A stretch of 64,000 bases of DNA from PBB1 sp040400875 (GTDB taxonomy: Bacteria > Pseudomonadota > Gammaproteobacteria > Burkholderiales > Burkholderiaceae_C): the NCBI GenBank assembly GCA_040400875.1, contig JBBAPK010000001.1, positions 87,045-151,044 on the forward strand, written 5' to 3'. Positions 17,083 to 24,734 of this stretch are shown here, in pieces. How positions within the stretch are numbered: the first letter of the stretch is position 1; each line of letters starts with the position of its first letter. Below the pieces are notes generated by a model, which saw nothing but the letters and a program-made list of their open reading frames with translations, searched no databases and was not told the origin of the DNA. A program made the translations under genes and the position numbers.

Positions 17083-17565
17083 TCAACCCTTGCAAGAACC
17101 TGGCAGAAACTTGGTAGCGATCGAGGTCAAGGCCGTGCCGCCACCGATGACTGCGGTGTTGCCGCAGACCCAGCGGTCAGGCGCCGTACCGGCAACAATC
17201 TTCGCGCCAGCCGCTGTCGTTGGCACCAACGACAACGTCTTGGTATCGATGGTCGTGTCGCCCGTACCTTGGGCCGTCACGATGATTCCGCCGTTGGCAT
17301 CGGTTGCCACTGACGTGACGTACTTGGACGTCGAAGCCGTGGACTCGCAACCCCATTTGCCGGCTGCTGGCAATGCGGTCGCAGTCTGGGCGATCTCGGT
17401 GATCAGGGTGCGGCATGCCGACGAAGCCAGAATCACTTCAGAGACCTTGGCCCTCTTGGCGTAATCGGAGTAAGCCGGCAGCGCCACAGCTGCCAGGATG
17501 CCGATGATCGCCACGACGATCATCAGTTCGATGAGGGTAAAACCCTGTTGGATAGAGCGCTTCAT
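17083..17565 (-). CDS. pilA: Type IV major pilin PilA
   Basis: The structural subunit of type IV pili, 160 residues. The prepilin leader MKRSIQQG is cleaved by PilD before F9, giving the N-terminus FTLIELMIVVAIIGILAAVA with the conserved Glu at mature position 5. Four cysteines (51, 73, 134, 158) suggest two disulfides; the C134-C158 pair would define the C-terminal D-region ending WVCGN...LPGSCKG. There is no terminal serine of the kind glycosylated by TfpO in Pseudomonas, so any glycosylation would be internal and PglL-like. The gene lies right beside the assembly gap and its last 50 bases are duplicated on the far side. Expression is probably sigma-54 dependent (see 17617-17632). Confidence 0.95.
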   Translation of the reverse strand: MKRSIQQGFTLIELMIVVAIIGILAAVALPAYSDYAKRAKVSEVILASSACRTLITEIAQTATALPAAGKWGCESTASTSKYVTSVATDANGGIIVTAQGTGDTTIDTKTLSLVPTTAAGAKIVAGTAPDRWVCGNTAVIGGGTALTSIATKFLPGSCKG

Positions 17566-17583
17566 GGAATGTTCCTCTGGAAA

Positions 17584-17612
17584 GGTTGGGGGGGGGGGTT
17601 ACGCCCCCAACC
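17584..17612 (-). promoter_or_regulatory. C11 tract within a hairpin in the pilA leader
   Basis: On the minus strand GGTTGGGGG pairs perfectly with CCCCCAACC (9 bp), and the 3' arm lies in an uninterrupted run of 11 Cs (17588-17598). It lies at or just after the predicted transcription start and 18 bases upstream of the pilA start codon, whose Shine-Dalgarno AGAGGAA follows. Homopolymer runs of this length are prone to slippage, so the tract could vary the loop size or leader folding. The hairpin would sit at the extreme 5' end of the mRNA, where such structures can also slow RNA decay. Confidence 0.6.
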
Positions 17613-17616
17613 AGGG

Positions 17617-17632
17617 TGCACATGCCGTGCCA
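17617..17632 (-). promoter_or_regulatory. Sigma-54 (RpoN) promoter of pilA
   Basis: Minus-strand TGGCACGGCATGTGCA matches the consensus TGGCACG-N4-TTGCA at 11 of 12 defined positions, including the invariant GG and GC with correct spacing. It lies 52 bases upstream of the pilA start, which is the classical arrangement for PilSR-regulated pilin genes. Confidence 0.85.
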
Positions 17633-17671
17633 GCGCTTCCAGGGTGAATTCAGCGTTTTTCAGGCCCGCAA

Positions 17672-17688
17672 GTGACGCGATCGGTCAC
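17672..17688. promoter_or_regulatory. Inverted repeat GTGAC-N7-GTCAC upstream of the pilA promoter
   Basis: A dyad of two 5-base arms 40-56 bases upstream of the sigma-54 element. It could be part of an activator or IHF-assisted enhancer region. The assignment is tentative. Confidence 0.3.
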
Positions 17689-17726
17689 GCAAGATGCCGC
17701 AAAGTGTCGGGCCCGGCGAGCAGGCC

Positions 17727-17739
17727 GACAAAATTTGTC
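17727..17739. promoter_or_regulatory. Perfect palindrome GACAAAATTTGTC, possible PilR enhancer site
   Basis: A 13-bp palindrome (GACAAA, central A, TTTGTC) about 95 bases upstream of the sigma-54 element. Its half-sites contain TGTC, the core reported for PilR binding, and the distance suits a sigma-54 activator acting through DNA looping. Binding by PilR is an inference. Confidence 0.45.
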
Positions 17740-17766
17740 AGCCCGGGCAGCGCCGTCGACGGCAGC

Positions 17767-18438
17767 TCAGCGGTTGATGAACTGCATTTGGGTGCCAGCC
17801 AGCTCGACCACGTCGCCGTCGTGGAGCTGCAGCGTCTCGGTGACCAGCGGCTTGCCGTTGACGGTGGGGCGCGCAGCGCCTTCGACGTGGGCAAACACAT
17901 AGCCCGCAGGGCGCTTGGTGATCGATGCGACCTGAACGCCGGGCTTGCCGATGGTGGTGACCACCTTGACCAGCGAGACCTCGCGCCCAGCCGCCGCGCC
18001 GTTGAGCACCCGGATCGATGCCGGCAGGTGCACCAGCGGGTCCAGCGAGGTGGGCCCGCCAAAGCCCGACGGCCGACTCAGGCTGGGCTCTGAAGGCACA
18101 CTTGCAGCGGCGTTGGGCCGCAGGATCTGGGTGGCTTCGTAGTCGCCGCCCTGATCGGCGTGGTACTTGATCTTGTACTTGCCGACTTCGACGGTGTCGT
18201 TGTGCACCAGCATCTGCTTCTTGACGGCCTTGCCGTTGATGTAGGTGCCGTTGGTGCTGTTGAGGTCTTCGATGAACACGTCGGCGCCCACCAGCAGCAG
18301 CGCGGCGTGCTCGCCGCTGACCGCCAGGTTGTCGATCACGACGTCGTTGTAGGGCCGGCGGCCGAGCGTGGTCTTTTCCTTGGTGATCTGCACTTCCTTG
18401 ATCACCACACCGTCCATCGAAATCACCAGTTTGCCCAT
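17767..18438 (-). CDS. Protein with two FHA domains
   Basis: A 223-residue cytoplasmic protein with two forkhead-associated domains, which bind phosphothreonine peptides. The first (about 1-100) has the canonical motifs TLGRRPYNDVVIDN (GR), SGEHAALL (SxxH) and LNSTNGTYINGK (NG). The second (about 125-220) has the end motif NGKPLVTETLQLHDGDVVEL but degenerate GR and SxxH motifs (GKPGVQVASITKRPAG), so it may not bind phosphopeptide. Between them lies a short Pro/Ser linker. It is the last of three leftward signalling genes after the kinase and phosphatase, and probably docks kinase-phosphorylated partners. Its stop is 134 bases upstream of the pilA promoter. Confidence 0.93.
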   Translation of the reverse strand: MGKLVISMDGVVIKEVQITKEKTTLGRRPYNDVVIDNLAVSGEHAALLLVGADVFIEDLNSTNGTYINGKAVKKQMLVHNDTVEVGKYKIKYHADQGGDYEATQILRPNAAASVPSEPSLSRPSGFGGPTSLDPLVHLPASIRVLNGAAAGREVSLVKVVTTIGKPGVQVASITKRPAGYVFAHVEGAARPTVNGKPLVTETLQLHDGDVVELAGTQMQFINR

Positions 18439-18515
18439 GCTTGGCCTCGTGTGTCGTGCTGTCAGGGGCGGCCATCAGCCGCCATGGGGAACCGGCAAAA
18501 GCGCCGAATGCAGTC

Positions 18516-19313
18516 TCAGCGTTTGAAGGGCCACCAGGCGCGAGATGCGCCGACGTGGCCCGAAACCCTCGCCAGAATCACAGCGATATTATCTTTCCCG
18601 CCAGCCTGATTGGCGGCATCGATCAGCGCGGCGGTGGTCGATTCGAGCGTGGTGCCTGCGCGCAGCAGCTCGGCAATGTGCTCATCATCGAGCATGTCGC
18701 ACAAGCCGTCTGAGCACAGCAAGATCAAATCACCCGGCTGCAGATCGTGCACATGGGCCTCGAGCTGCACGGTGTCGTCGACGCCCAGCGCACGCGTGAC
18801 CAGATTCTTGTTGGCTGACAGGGCCGCCTGCTGCGGCGTGATGAGCCCGGCGTCGATTTGTTCTTGCAGCAGCGAGTGGTCGCGCGTGATCTGCGTCAAT
18901 TGACCGTCACGCCATCGGTAGCCGCGTGAATCTCCCACGTGGCCCAGCAGCAGCCGCCCCTGGCGAAACACGCCCACCACCAACGTGGTGCCCATGCCGG
19001 CGTACTGCGAATTGCTGCACGCGGCGTTGAAGATGGTTCGATTGGCGTTGTGGACGCAGATGTCGAGCGCGCGCATCACGTCGGCGTCGCTGGCCTGGGT
19101 AGAAGCCTGGATCAACCAGCGGCTGAGCTCGGTGCGGATGAACGAGGTGGCGATGTTGCTGGCGACCTCACCGGCGTTGTAGCCGCCCATGCCATCGGCC
19201 AGCACGACCAGACAAGCCTCGAAATCGACAGCCACCGAGTCCTCGTTATTGCGGCGAAGGCGCCCAGGATCGGTGGCGCTGAAGAACTCTAGGGTCATGG
19301 AAGGGCGGGGCAT
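18516..19313 (-). CDS. PP2C-type protein phosphatase (Stp-like)
   Basis: A 265-residue metal-dependent Ser/Thr phosphatase of the PP2C/PPM family. The metal-binding motifs are all visible: RRNNEDSVAV (motif 1), LADGMGGYNAGEVAS (motif 2), GHVGDSRGYRW (motif 8 region), LLCSDGLCDML and GGKDNIAVIL near the end. It has no TM segment and is cytoplasmic. It lies between the kinase and the FHA protein on the same strand and presumably reverses the kinase. An internal ATG five codons in (MTLEFF) is an alternative start. Confidence 0.95.
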   Translation of the reverse strand: MPRPSMTLEFFSATDPGRLRRNNEDSVAVDFEACLVVLADGMGGYNAGEVASNIATSFIRTELSRWLIQASTQASDADVMRALDICVHNANRTIFNAACSNSQYAGMGTTLVVGVFRQGRLLLGHVGDSRGYRWRDGQLTQITRDHSLLQEQIDAGLITPQQAALSANKNLVTRALGVDDTVQLEAHVHDLQPGDLILLCSDGLCDMLDDEHIAELLRAGTTLESTTAALIDAANQAGGKDNIAVILARVSGHVGASRAWWPFKR

Positions 19314-19448
19314 GTCGATCGGGTGAGCCGGGGAGGGACCGTCCGGCCCGCCGGTGCCCGGGATTGTGCTTCGTTCTGCTCAGGCCGACGGCGCCAAAAG
19401 GACCCCATGCGCCAGACCCGCGTCGAAGGGCGTGGCATACCGCACGGC

Positions 19449-20324
19449 CTACGCGAAGTCACGATGCTCACCTGGGGCCGCGAGATCGCGCAGCTCAGCG
19501 GCCAACTGACGGCCATCGCAGTGGCGGGCTTCGGGTGACTTGGACAGCACCTTGGCCAACAGCCGCGCCAGCGGTTCAGGCAGCTCGGGCCGCAGGGATC
19601 GCACATCGACCGCCGGCTCGTTGACGATGGCATGCAAGAGCTTGCCCATGGCCTGGTCCTCGTGCGGCAGCCGCCCGGTGAGCAGCTGGAACAAGGTGAC
19701 GCCCAGCGAGTACAGATCGGCACGGCCATCGACCCGGCGACCCGACAGTTGCTCGGGCGAGCTGTACGACAGCGTGCCCAGCATCATTCCGGTGCGCGTG
19801 CTGCTGGCGTCGGTGATGCAGGCGATGCCGAAGTCGGTGACCTTCACCATGCCCTGGGCGGCGTCGATCATCACATTGGCGGGTTTGACATCGCGGTGGA
19901 TCACGCCCTGGCTGTGCGCATGGGCCAGCGCTTGGGCCACCCTGCGACCGATGTGCACGACATCGGCCACGGGCAACAGATGCGCGGCCTGGGTGTGGCG
20001 CTGCAGGTCGCAGCCGCTGAGGTATTCCATCGCGATGTAGGCGATGCCGGCGTCTTCGGCGGCCTCGTGAATGGCCACGATGTCAGGGTGGTGCAGCCGG
20101 CCAGCGGTGCGCGCCTCGCGAAAAAAGCGCTCGCGCACGTCTTCAAGGTCGGCGCCGGAGAACTTAGCGGCCAGCGCCATGGTCTTGATGGCCACGGGCT
20201 GACCGCTGTCGGGGTCGATCCCGAGATACACGGCGCCCATGGCGCCGCGCCCGAGCTGACGCTCGATGCGGTAGCGGCCCAGCGTGCTGCGCTCGCCGGG
20301 CGCCGGCGGGCTTACCGCATTCAG
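19449..20324 (-). CDS. Serine/threonine protein kinase, start codon unclear
   Basis: A Hanks-type kinase, about 291 residues. Motifs in order: glycine loop GRYRIERQLGRGAMGAVY, VAIK lysine, HRDVKPANVM catalytic loop, VTDFGIA (DFG), and SYSSPEQLSG in the activation segment. It has no TM segment or extracellular domain, so it is a soluble kinase. The first in-frame ATG (20240) lies inside the glycine loop and would give a defective kinase. Upstream there is no ATG, GTG or TTG in frame; the only near-cognate codon is a CTG at 20322-20324 overlapping the terC stop. An out-of-frame ATG at 20318-20320 directly after the terC stop (TGAATG) would fit if one base were missing from the sequence. The coordinates use the CTG. 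Confidence 0.85.
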   Translation of the reverse strand: MNAVSPPAPGERSTLGRYRIERQLGRGAMGAVYLGIDPDSGQPVAIKTMALAAKFSGADLEDVRERFFREARTAGRLHHPDIVAIHEAAEDAGIAYIAMEYLSGCDLQRHTQAAHLLPVADVVHIGRRVAQALAHAHSQGVIHRDVKPANVMIDAAQGMVKVTDFGIACITDASSTRTGMMLGTLSYSSPEQLSGRRVDGRADLYSLGVTLFQLLTGRLPHEDQAMGKLLHAIVNEPAVDVRSLRPELPEPLARLLAKVLSKSPEARHCDGRQLAAELRDLAAPGEHRDFA

Positions 20325-21052
20325 GCTGCCGACCCTGACGCGCCACGTCGCGCCTGCAGGTACTTGCCCATGGCAAGTACCAACAGCGCACCAGCGATGC
20401 CGGCGCCGTACTCGATGGTGTCGGTGACAACCAGCTTGGGCACCTGAGGCACGATGTCGGTGCTGACCAGCGCCGGATCAGACACCGCCATGGTGCCCGC
20501 GATCCAGCCCAGCAGCATCGCGCCCAGCGTGATGATCACCGGGTAGCGGTCCATCAGGCCGATGACCAGCTGGCTGCCCCACACGATGATGGGAATGCTG
20601 ACGATCAGACCGAAGATGACCAGCGGCATGGTGTGGTCGCCGCCGGCGGTTTCGGCTGCGCCGGCAATGGCGATCACGTTGTCGACGCTCATCACCAGGT
20701 CGGCCACGATCACCGTCTTGACGGCACCCCACAACCGGTCGCTGCCCTCGATGTTGCCGTGGGCGTCGTCATGTTCGGGCAGCAGCAGCTTGACGCCGAT
20801 CCACAACAGCAAGAGCGCACCCACGAGCTTGAGGAAAGGGATGGCCAGCAGCTGCAGCGCAAAGAAGATGAGGATCACGCGCAGCACGATCGCGCCGGCC
20901 GTGCCCCACAAGATCCCCTTGGCTCGCTGAGGCGGCGGCAGCTTGCGGCACGCCAGTGCAATCACCACGGCGTTGTCGCCACCGAGCAGGATGTCGATCA
21001 TGATGATCTGGCCGACGGCGATCCAGAACTCGGGGGTGAGAAAAGCGTCCAT
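20321..21052 (-). CDS. TerC family membrane protein (YjbE/YkoY type)
   Basis: A 243-residue polytopic inner-membrane protein of the TerC family. Paralogues of this family load or export manganese and other metals, for example Alx/MntX and YkoY/YceF. The metal-site motifs LLGGDNAVVIALA (about residues 22-34) and LVMSVDNVIAIAG (about 119-131) are present in the two inverted halves. Seven or so TM segments are visible. There is no tellurite resistance cluster around it, so the ter name is only by family. No yybP-ykoY type manganese riboswitch fits in the 17 bases before it. Its stop overlaps the region where the kinase must begin. Confidence 0.92.
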   Translation of the reverse strand: MDAFLTPEFWIAVGQIIMIDILLGGDNAVVIALACRKLPPPQRAKGILWGTAGAIVLRVILIFFALQLLAIPFLKLVGALLLLWIGVKLLLPEHDDAHGNIEGSDRLWGAVKTVIVADLVMSVDNVIAIAGAAETAGGDHTMPLVIFGLIVSIPIIVWGSQLVIGLMDRYPVIITLGAMLLGWIAGTMAVSDPALVSTDIVPQVPKLVVTDTIEYGAGIAGALLVLAMGKYLQARRGASGSAA

Positions 21053-21069
21053 GGCGTGGCTGTCGCAGT

Positions 21070-22413
21070 TCAGTTGATGTGGGCGGCAGTGTAGGTGGCG
21101 CTCTCATGGCCTGTGCTCGAAAGGGCCTGCCTCACCGGCAACTCGAGCGGGCCGCGGTACAGCGGGCTGCCCATGCGGCTGGACTGCCCGGGTCGCGCCA
21201 GCTCAAGGCCGGGCCAGCGATCGAGCATCTGGCCCCACACCGCCTGCGCTTCCATGAGGGTGAGCGCTGCACCCAGGCACACATGCGGACCCTGACCAAA
21301 GGCCATGGACGGCGCGGCACGGCGGGTGAAGTCGAGTTCGTCGGGCCGCTCGTGCTGCTCGGGGTCGCGATTGGCCGCACCGATGAGTGCCACCACCAGA
21401 TCGCCCCGGCGCAGGTCCTGGCCATGCAGGCGCAGCGGCGCGGCCACACGTCGGCCGGTGTACTGCACCGGACTGTCAAAGCGCAGCAGCTCGCGCACGG
21501 CGGCGCTCAGCAAGCTGCGGTCGTTGTGCAGCGACTGCCAGGCGCCGGCTTGCCCGAGCAATATTTGCAGCCCGTTGGCCAGCAGGTGGCGGGTGGTCTC
21601 GTGGCCTGCAAACAGCAGCATCACGCATTGAGCCAGCAACTCGGCGCAGCCACGAATCTGCCCGGCAGTCTCTGCGCGCAGCAGCCGGTCGAGGACATCG
21701 TCACGCGCCGGGTCATCACCCTCACGGCGACGGCGCTGCAAGGCCGCATCGAAGGCGGCTGCCATCGAAAGCAAGGCGGCTTGCGCGCGCAGGGCTTGAT
21801 CGCGCGTGGGCTCGCTGGCGCCCAGAAAGGCGGCGAGTTCGTCCGAGCCCGCCATGAATTCACCGGTTGCGGCGTGCGACTCGACACCCATGAGCATGGC
21901 GATGGCCTGCGCCGGCAGTGGGCGCGCGACCGAACTCACAAAGTCAAAGCCGGCGTGCGCATCGAGCGCGCCGAGCCGATCGGTGATGGCTTGGTCGAGC
22001 CGTGGGGCCAGCTGCTGCAAGTCGGATGCGCGAAACGCGGTGGCGAGCACCTGGCGAATGCGCAGGTGGTCGGGCGCGTCCAGAAAGATCATCGCCCGTG
22101 CAAACAGACGCTGAAAACCACGCAACTCGCTTCGCGGCTCGTGGCCGCGCATCACCCAGCCGCCGGTGCGCTGCGCCGAAAAGCGCGCATCGCGCAGCAC
22201 CATGTCGACATCGGCGTGGCGCGACACCAGCCATGCGCCGCCGAAGAACTCGTCGCTCCACACCAGCGGCGCGGACTCGCGCAAGCGGCGATAGGTCGGG
22301 TACGGGTCGGCGAGAAAGCCGGTGTCGAGCAGCGGCCCGCCCAGGCAAGCCGCAGCTGTCGGGGCGCCGGGCGGCGGCGCAAGGCTCGCCGGCGCCCGGC
22401 CCCGGTCTTGCAT
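21070..22413 (-). CDS. Cytochrome P450 (bacterial soluble type)
   Basis: A 447-residue soluble cytochrome P450, a haem monooxygenase. Visible motifs: I-helix oxygen-binding AGHETT (269-274), ExxR as ELLR (308-311), and the haem loop FGQGPHVCLG with Cys379 as the axial ligand. No N-terminal membrane anchor, as expected of bacterial class I enzymes. The ATG at 22413 shares its A with the sucD stop (TGATG), so it is likely translated from the sucCD message. No ferredoxin or ferredoxin reductase is nearby, so the electron donor and substrate are unknown. It was possibly inserted between sucD and terC, which are close neighbours in related genomes as far as I recall. Confidence 0.95.
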   Translation of the reverse strand: MQDRGRAPASLAPPPGAPTAAACLGGPLLDTGFLADPYPTYRRLRESAPLVWSDEFFGGAWLVSRHADVDMVLRDARFSAQRTGGWVMRGHEPRSELRGFQRLFARAMIFLDAPDHLRIRQVLATAFRASDLQQLAPRLDQAITDRLGALDAHAGFDFVSSVARPLPAQAIAMLMGVESHAATGEFMAGSDELAAFLGASEPTRDQALRAQAALLSMAAAFDAALQRRRREGDDPARDDVLDRLLRAETAGQIRGCAELLAQCVMLLFAGHETTRHLLANGLQILLGQAGAWQSLHNDRSLLSAAVRELLRFDSPVQYTGRRVAAPLRLHGQDLRRGDLVVALIGAANRDPEQHERPDELDFTRRAAPSMAFGQGPHVCLGAALTLMEAQAVWGQMLDRWPGLELARPGQSSRMGSPLYRGPLELPVRQALSSTGHESATYTAAHIN

Positions 22414-23306
22414 CAAAGCTGTTTCTTGAGGAGCTTGGCCATCTCGGAAGGGTTGCGCGTGACGGTGAAGCCGCACTCTTCCATCACGGCCAGCTTGGCA
22501 TCCGCAGTGTCGGCACCGCCCGAGATCAGCGCGCCGGCGTGGCCCATGCGCTTGCCTGCTGGTGCGGTCACGCCAGCGATGAAGCCGACGATGGGTTTTT
22601 TCATGTTTTTCTGGCACCAGCGCGCGGCCTCGGCCTCATCGGGGCCACCGATCTCGCCAATCATGATCACGGCGTCGGTGTCCGGGTCGTCGTTGAACAA
22701 CCTCATGATGTCGATGTGCTTGAGACCGTTGATCGGGTCACCACCGATGCCGACCGCGCTCGACTGGCCCAGACCGATTTCGGTGAGTTGCGCCACCGCT
22801 TCATAGGTCAGCGTGCCTGAGCGGCTGACCACGCCGATGCGGCCCTTGCGGTGGATGTGGCCCGGCATGATGCCGATCTTGATTTCCTCGGGCGTGATCA
22901 GGCCTGGGCAGTTGGGGCCGAGCAGCAGCGTCTTCTTGCCACCGGCGGCTTCCTTCTTGTGCATCTTGTTGCGCAATTCGAGCATGTCGCGCACGGGAAT
23001 GCCTTCGGTGATGCAAATGGCCAGATCAAGGTCGGCCTCAACGGCTTCCCAGATGGCGGCCGCGGCACCGGGTGGCGGCACGTAGATGACGCTGACGGTG
23101 GCGCCCGTGGCATTGGCAGCTTCGCGCACGCCGGCGTAAATGGGAATGCCTTCGAAGTCTTCGCCGGCTTTCTTGGGGTTGACGCCGGCGACGAAACAGT
23201 TCTTGCCGTTGGCGTAGTCACGGCACATGCGGGTGTGGAACTGGCCCGTCTTGCCGGTGATGCCTTGCGTGATGACCTTGGTGTCTTTGTTGATCAGGAT
23301 GCTCAT
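22413..23306 (-). CDS. sucD: Succinate-CoA ligase alpha subunit
   Basis: The alpha subunit of succinyl-CoA synthetase, 297 residues, which interconverts succinyl-CoA and succinate with substrate-level phosphorylation in the TCA cycle. The N-terminal CoA-binding Rossmann domain has QGITGKTGQFHT; the phosphohistidine loop is GKRMGHAGALISGG near residue 247. It follows sucC with a 26-base gap and overlaps the P450 start by one base. The length is standard. Confidence 0.98.
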   Translation of the reverse strand: MSILINKDTKVITQGITGKTGQFHTRMCRDYANGKNCFVAGVNPKKAGEDFEGIPIYAGVREAANATGATVSVIYVPPPGAAAAIWEAVEADLDLAICITEGIPVRDMLELRNKMHKKEAAGGKKTLLLGPNCPGLITPEEIKIGIMPGHIHRKGRIGVVSRSGTLTYEAVAQLTEIGLGQSSAVGIGGDPINGLKHIDIMRLFNDDPDTDAVIMIGEIGGPDEAEAARWCQKNMKKPIVGFIAGVTAPAGKRMGHAGALISGGADTADAKLAVMEECGFTVTRNPSEMAKLLKKQL

Positions 23307-23332
23307 GGTGTGTGTCCTTAGTCGCAGGGCGC

Positions 23333-24496
23333 TTACTTTTGCAGCGCGGCCATCACGGCCTTGGCCGCGTCGGCCATCGAGTCGGCGCTGATGATGGGCA
23401 GGCCGCTGTCAGCGAGCATCTTCTTGCCGATGTCTTCGTTGGTGCCCTTCATGCGCACGACCAGCGGCACATTGAGGTTGACCGCCTTGCACGCGGCGAT
23501 CACGCCTTCGGCAATGGTGTCGCAACGCATGATGCCGCCGAAGATGTTGACCAGGATCGCCTTGACCTTGGGGTTGCCCAGCATGATCTTGAAGGCTTCG
23601 GTCACCTTCTCGGCGGTGGCGCCACCGCCCACATCAAGGAAGTTGGCCGGCTCGGCGCCAAACAGCTTGATGGTGTCCATGGTGGCCATGGCCAAGCCGG
23701 CGCCGTTGACCAGACAACCGATGTTGCCGTCGAGCTGGATGTAGGCCAGATCGAACTTGCTGGCTTCGATCTCGGCGGGATCTTCCTCGTCGAGGTCGCG
23801 ATAGGCCACGATTTCGGGGTGGCGATACAGCGCGTTGGTGTCGAAGTTGAACTTTGCGTCAAGCGCCTTGATATTTCCCGAGCCTTCGAGGATCAGCGGG
23901 TTGATCTCGGCCAGGCTGGAGTCGGTCTCCGTGTAGCAGGTGTAGAGCTTCCTGAAGATGTCGATGGCCTGCGGCTGGCTGGCTGCCGGGATGCCGATGC
24001 CGTTGGCGAGCTCGGCGCCTTGTGCGTCGGTGAGGCCGATCAGCGGGTCGACGAACACCTTGATGATTTTTTCGGGCGTGTCGTGGGCGACCTGCTCGAT
24101 GTCCATGCCGCCTTCGCTCGAGGCCATCAGCGCGACCTTTTGGGTGCCGCGATCGGTGACGGCTGCGACGTAGTACTCGTGTTTGATATCGGCGCCTTCT
24201 TCGACCAGCAGGCGACGCACTTTTTGGCCTTCGGGGCCGGTCTGGTGCGTCTTGAGCTGCATGCCGAGGATCTCGCCGGCCAGCTTCTTGACGTCATCGA
24301 GCGAGCGGGCGAGCTTGACGCCACCGCCCTTGCCGCGACCACCCGCGTGAATCTGAGCCTTCACCACCCACACCGGGCCGCCCAGCTTTTCGGCGGCTTC
24401 CGACGCTTCATGGACGCTGAACGCTGCATAGCCCCGGGGAACAGGGATGCCATAACGGGCGAGCAGCTCTTTGCCTTGGTATTCGTGAATCTTCAT
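23333..24496 (-). CDS. sucC: Succinate-CoA ligase (ADP-forming) beta subunit
   Basis: The ATP-grasp beta subunit of succinyl-CoA synthetase, 387 residues. The start MKIHEYQGKELLARYGIPVP is the classical SucC N-terminus, which fixes the start at 24496. Further motifs are KAQIHAGGRGKGGGVKLA in the nucleotide-binding region, GNIGCLVNGAGLAMATMD and FLDVGGGATAEKV. First gene of sucCD, probably with the P450 third. Confidence 0.98.
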   Translation of the reverse strand: MKIHEYQGKELLARYGIPVPRGYAAFSVHEASEAAEKLGGPVWVVKAQIHAGGRGKGGGVKLARSLDDVKKLAGEILGMQLKTHQTGPEGQKVRRLLVEEGADIKHEYYVAAVTDRGTQKVALMASSEGGMDIEQVAHDTPEKIIKVFVDPLIGLTDAQGAELANGIGIPAASQPQAIDIFRKLYTCYTETDSSLAEINPLILEGSGNIKALDAKFNFDTNALYRHPEIVAYRDLDEEDPAEIEASKFDLAYIQLDGNIGCLVNGAGLAMATMDTIKLFGAEPANFLDVGGGATAEKVTEAFKIMLGNPKVKAILVNIFGGIMRCDTIAEGVIAACKAVNLNVPLVVRMKGTNEDIGKKMLADSGLPIISADSMADAAKAVMAALQK

Positions 24497-24734
24497 GCGG
24501 AGACTTTCTGGCTGGAGAAGTTTTCGAAGGGGCTGGACCACGGAGGTGCCGTTACTGCGTCTGGCTTGGCGGTCCGCGCATTCCGAAATCGGGCTTTGAA
24601 GGCCTGCTGGCATCGCGCCAGTGGCTCGGAAAATGCGCTGCGAATGTAGCACCCTGACCTGTCTCGAAGCCTGGGGCGGCGGGGCGCGCTTGTTTGCAAA
24701 AGGTGGCCCGGGTGCTGCCGACGGGTTCCGCCGA

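Noticed and set aside
16854..17117. An open frame running across the N gap
   Set aside because: It is an artefact of reading through undetermined bases; the real frame is pilA on the minus strand.
21053..21069. Manganese (yybP-ykoY) riboswitch before terC
   Set aside because: Only 17 bases separate the genes, so no room exists for the element.
24497..24734. Promoter search in the gap before sucC
   Set aside because: Candidate -35 and -10 boxes were found but with wrong spacing, so none is reported.
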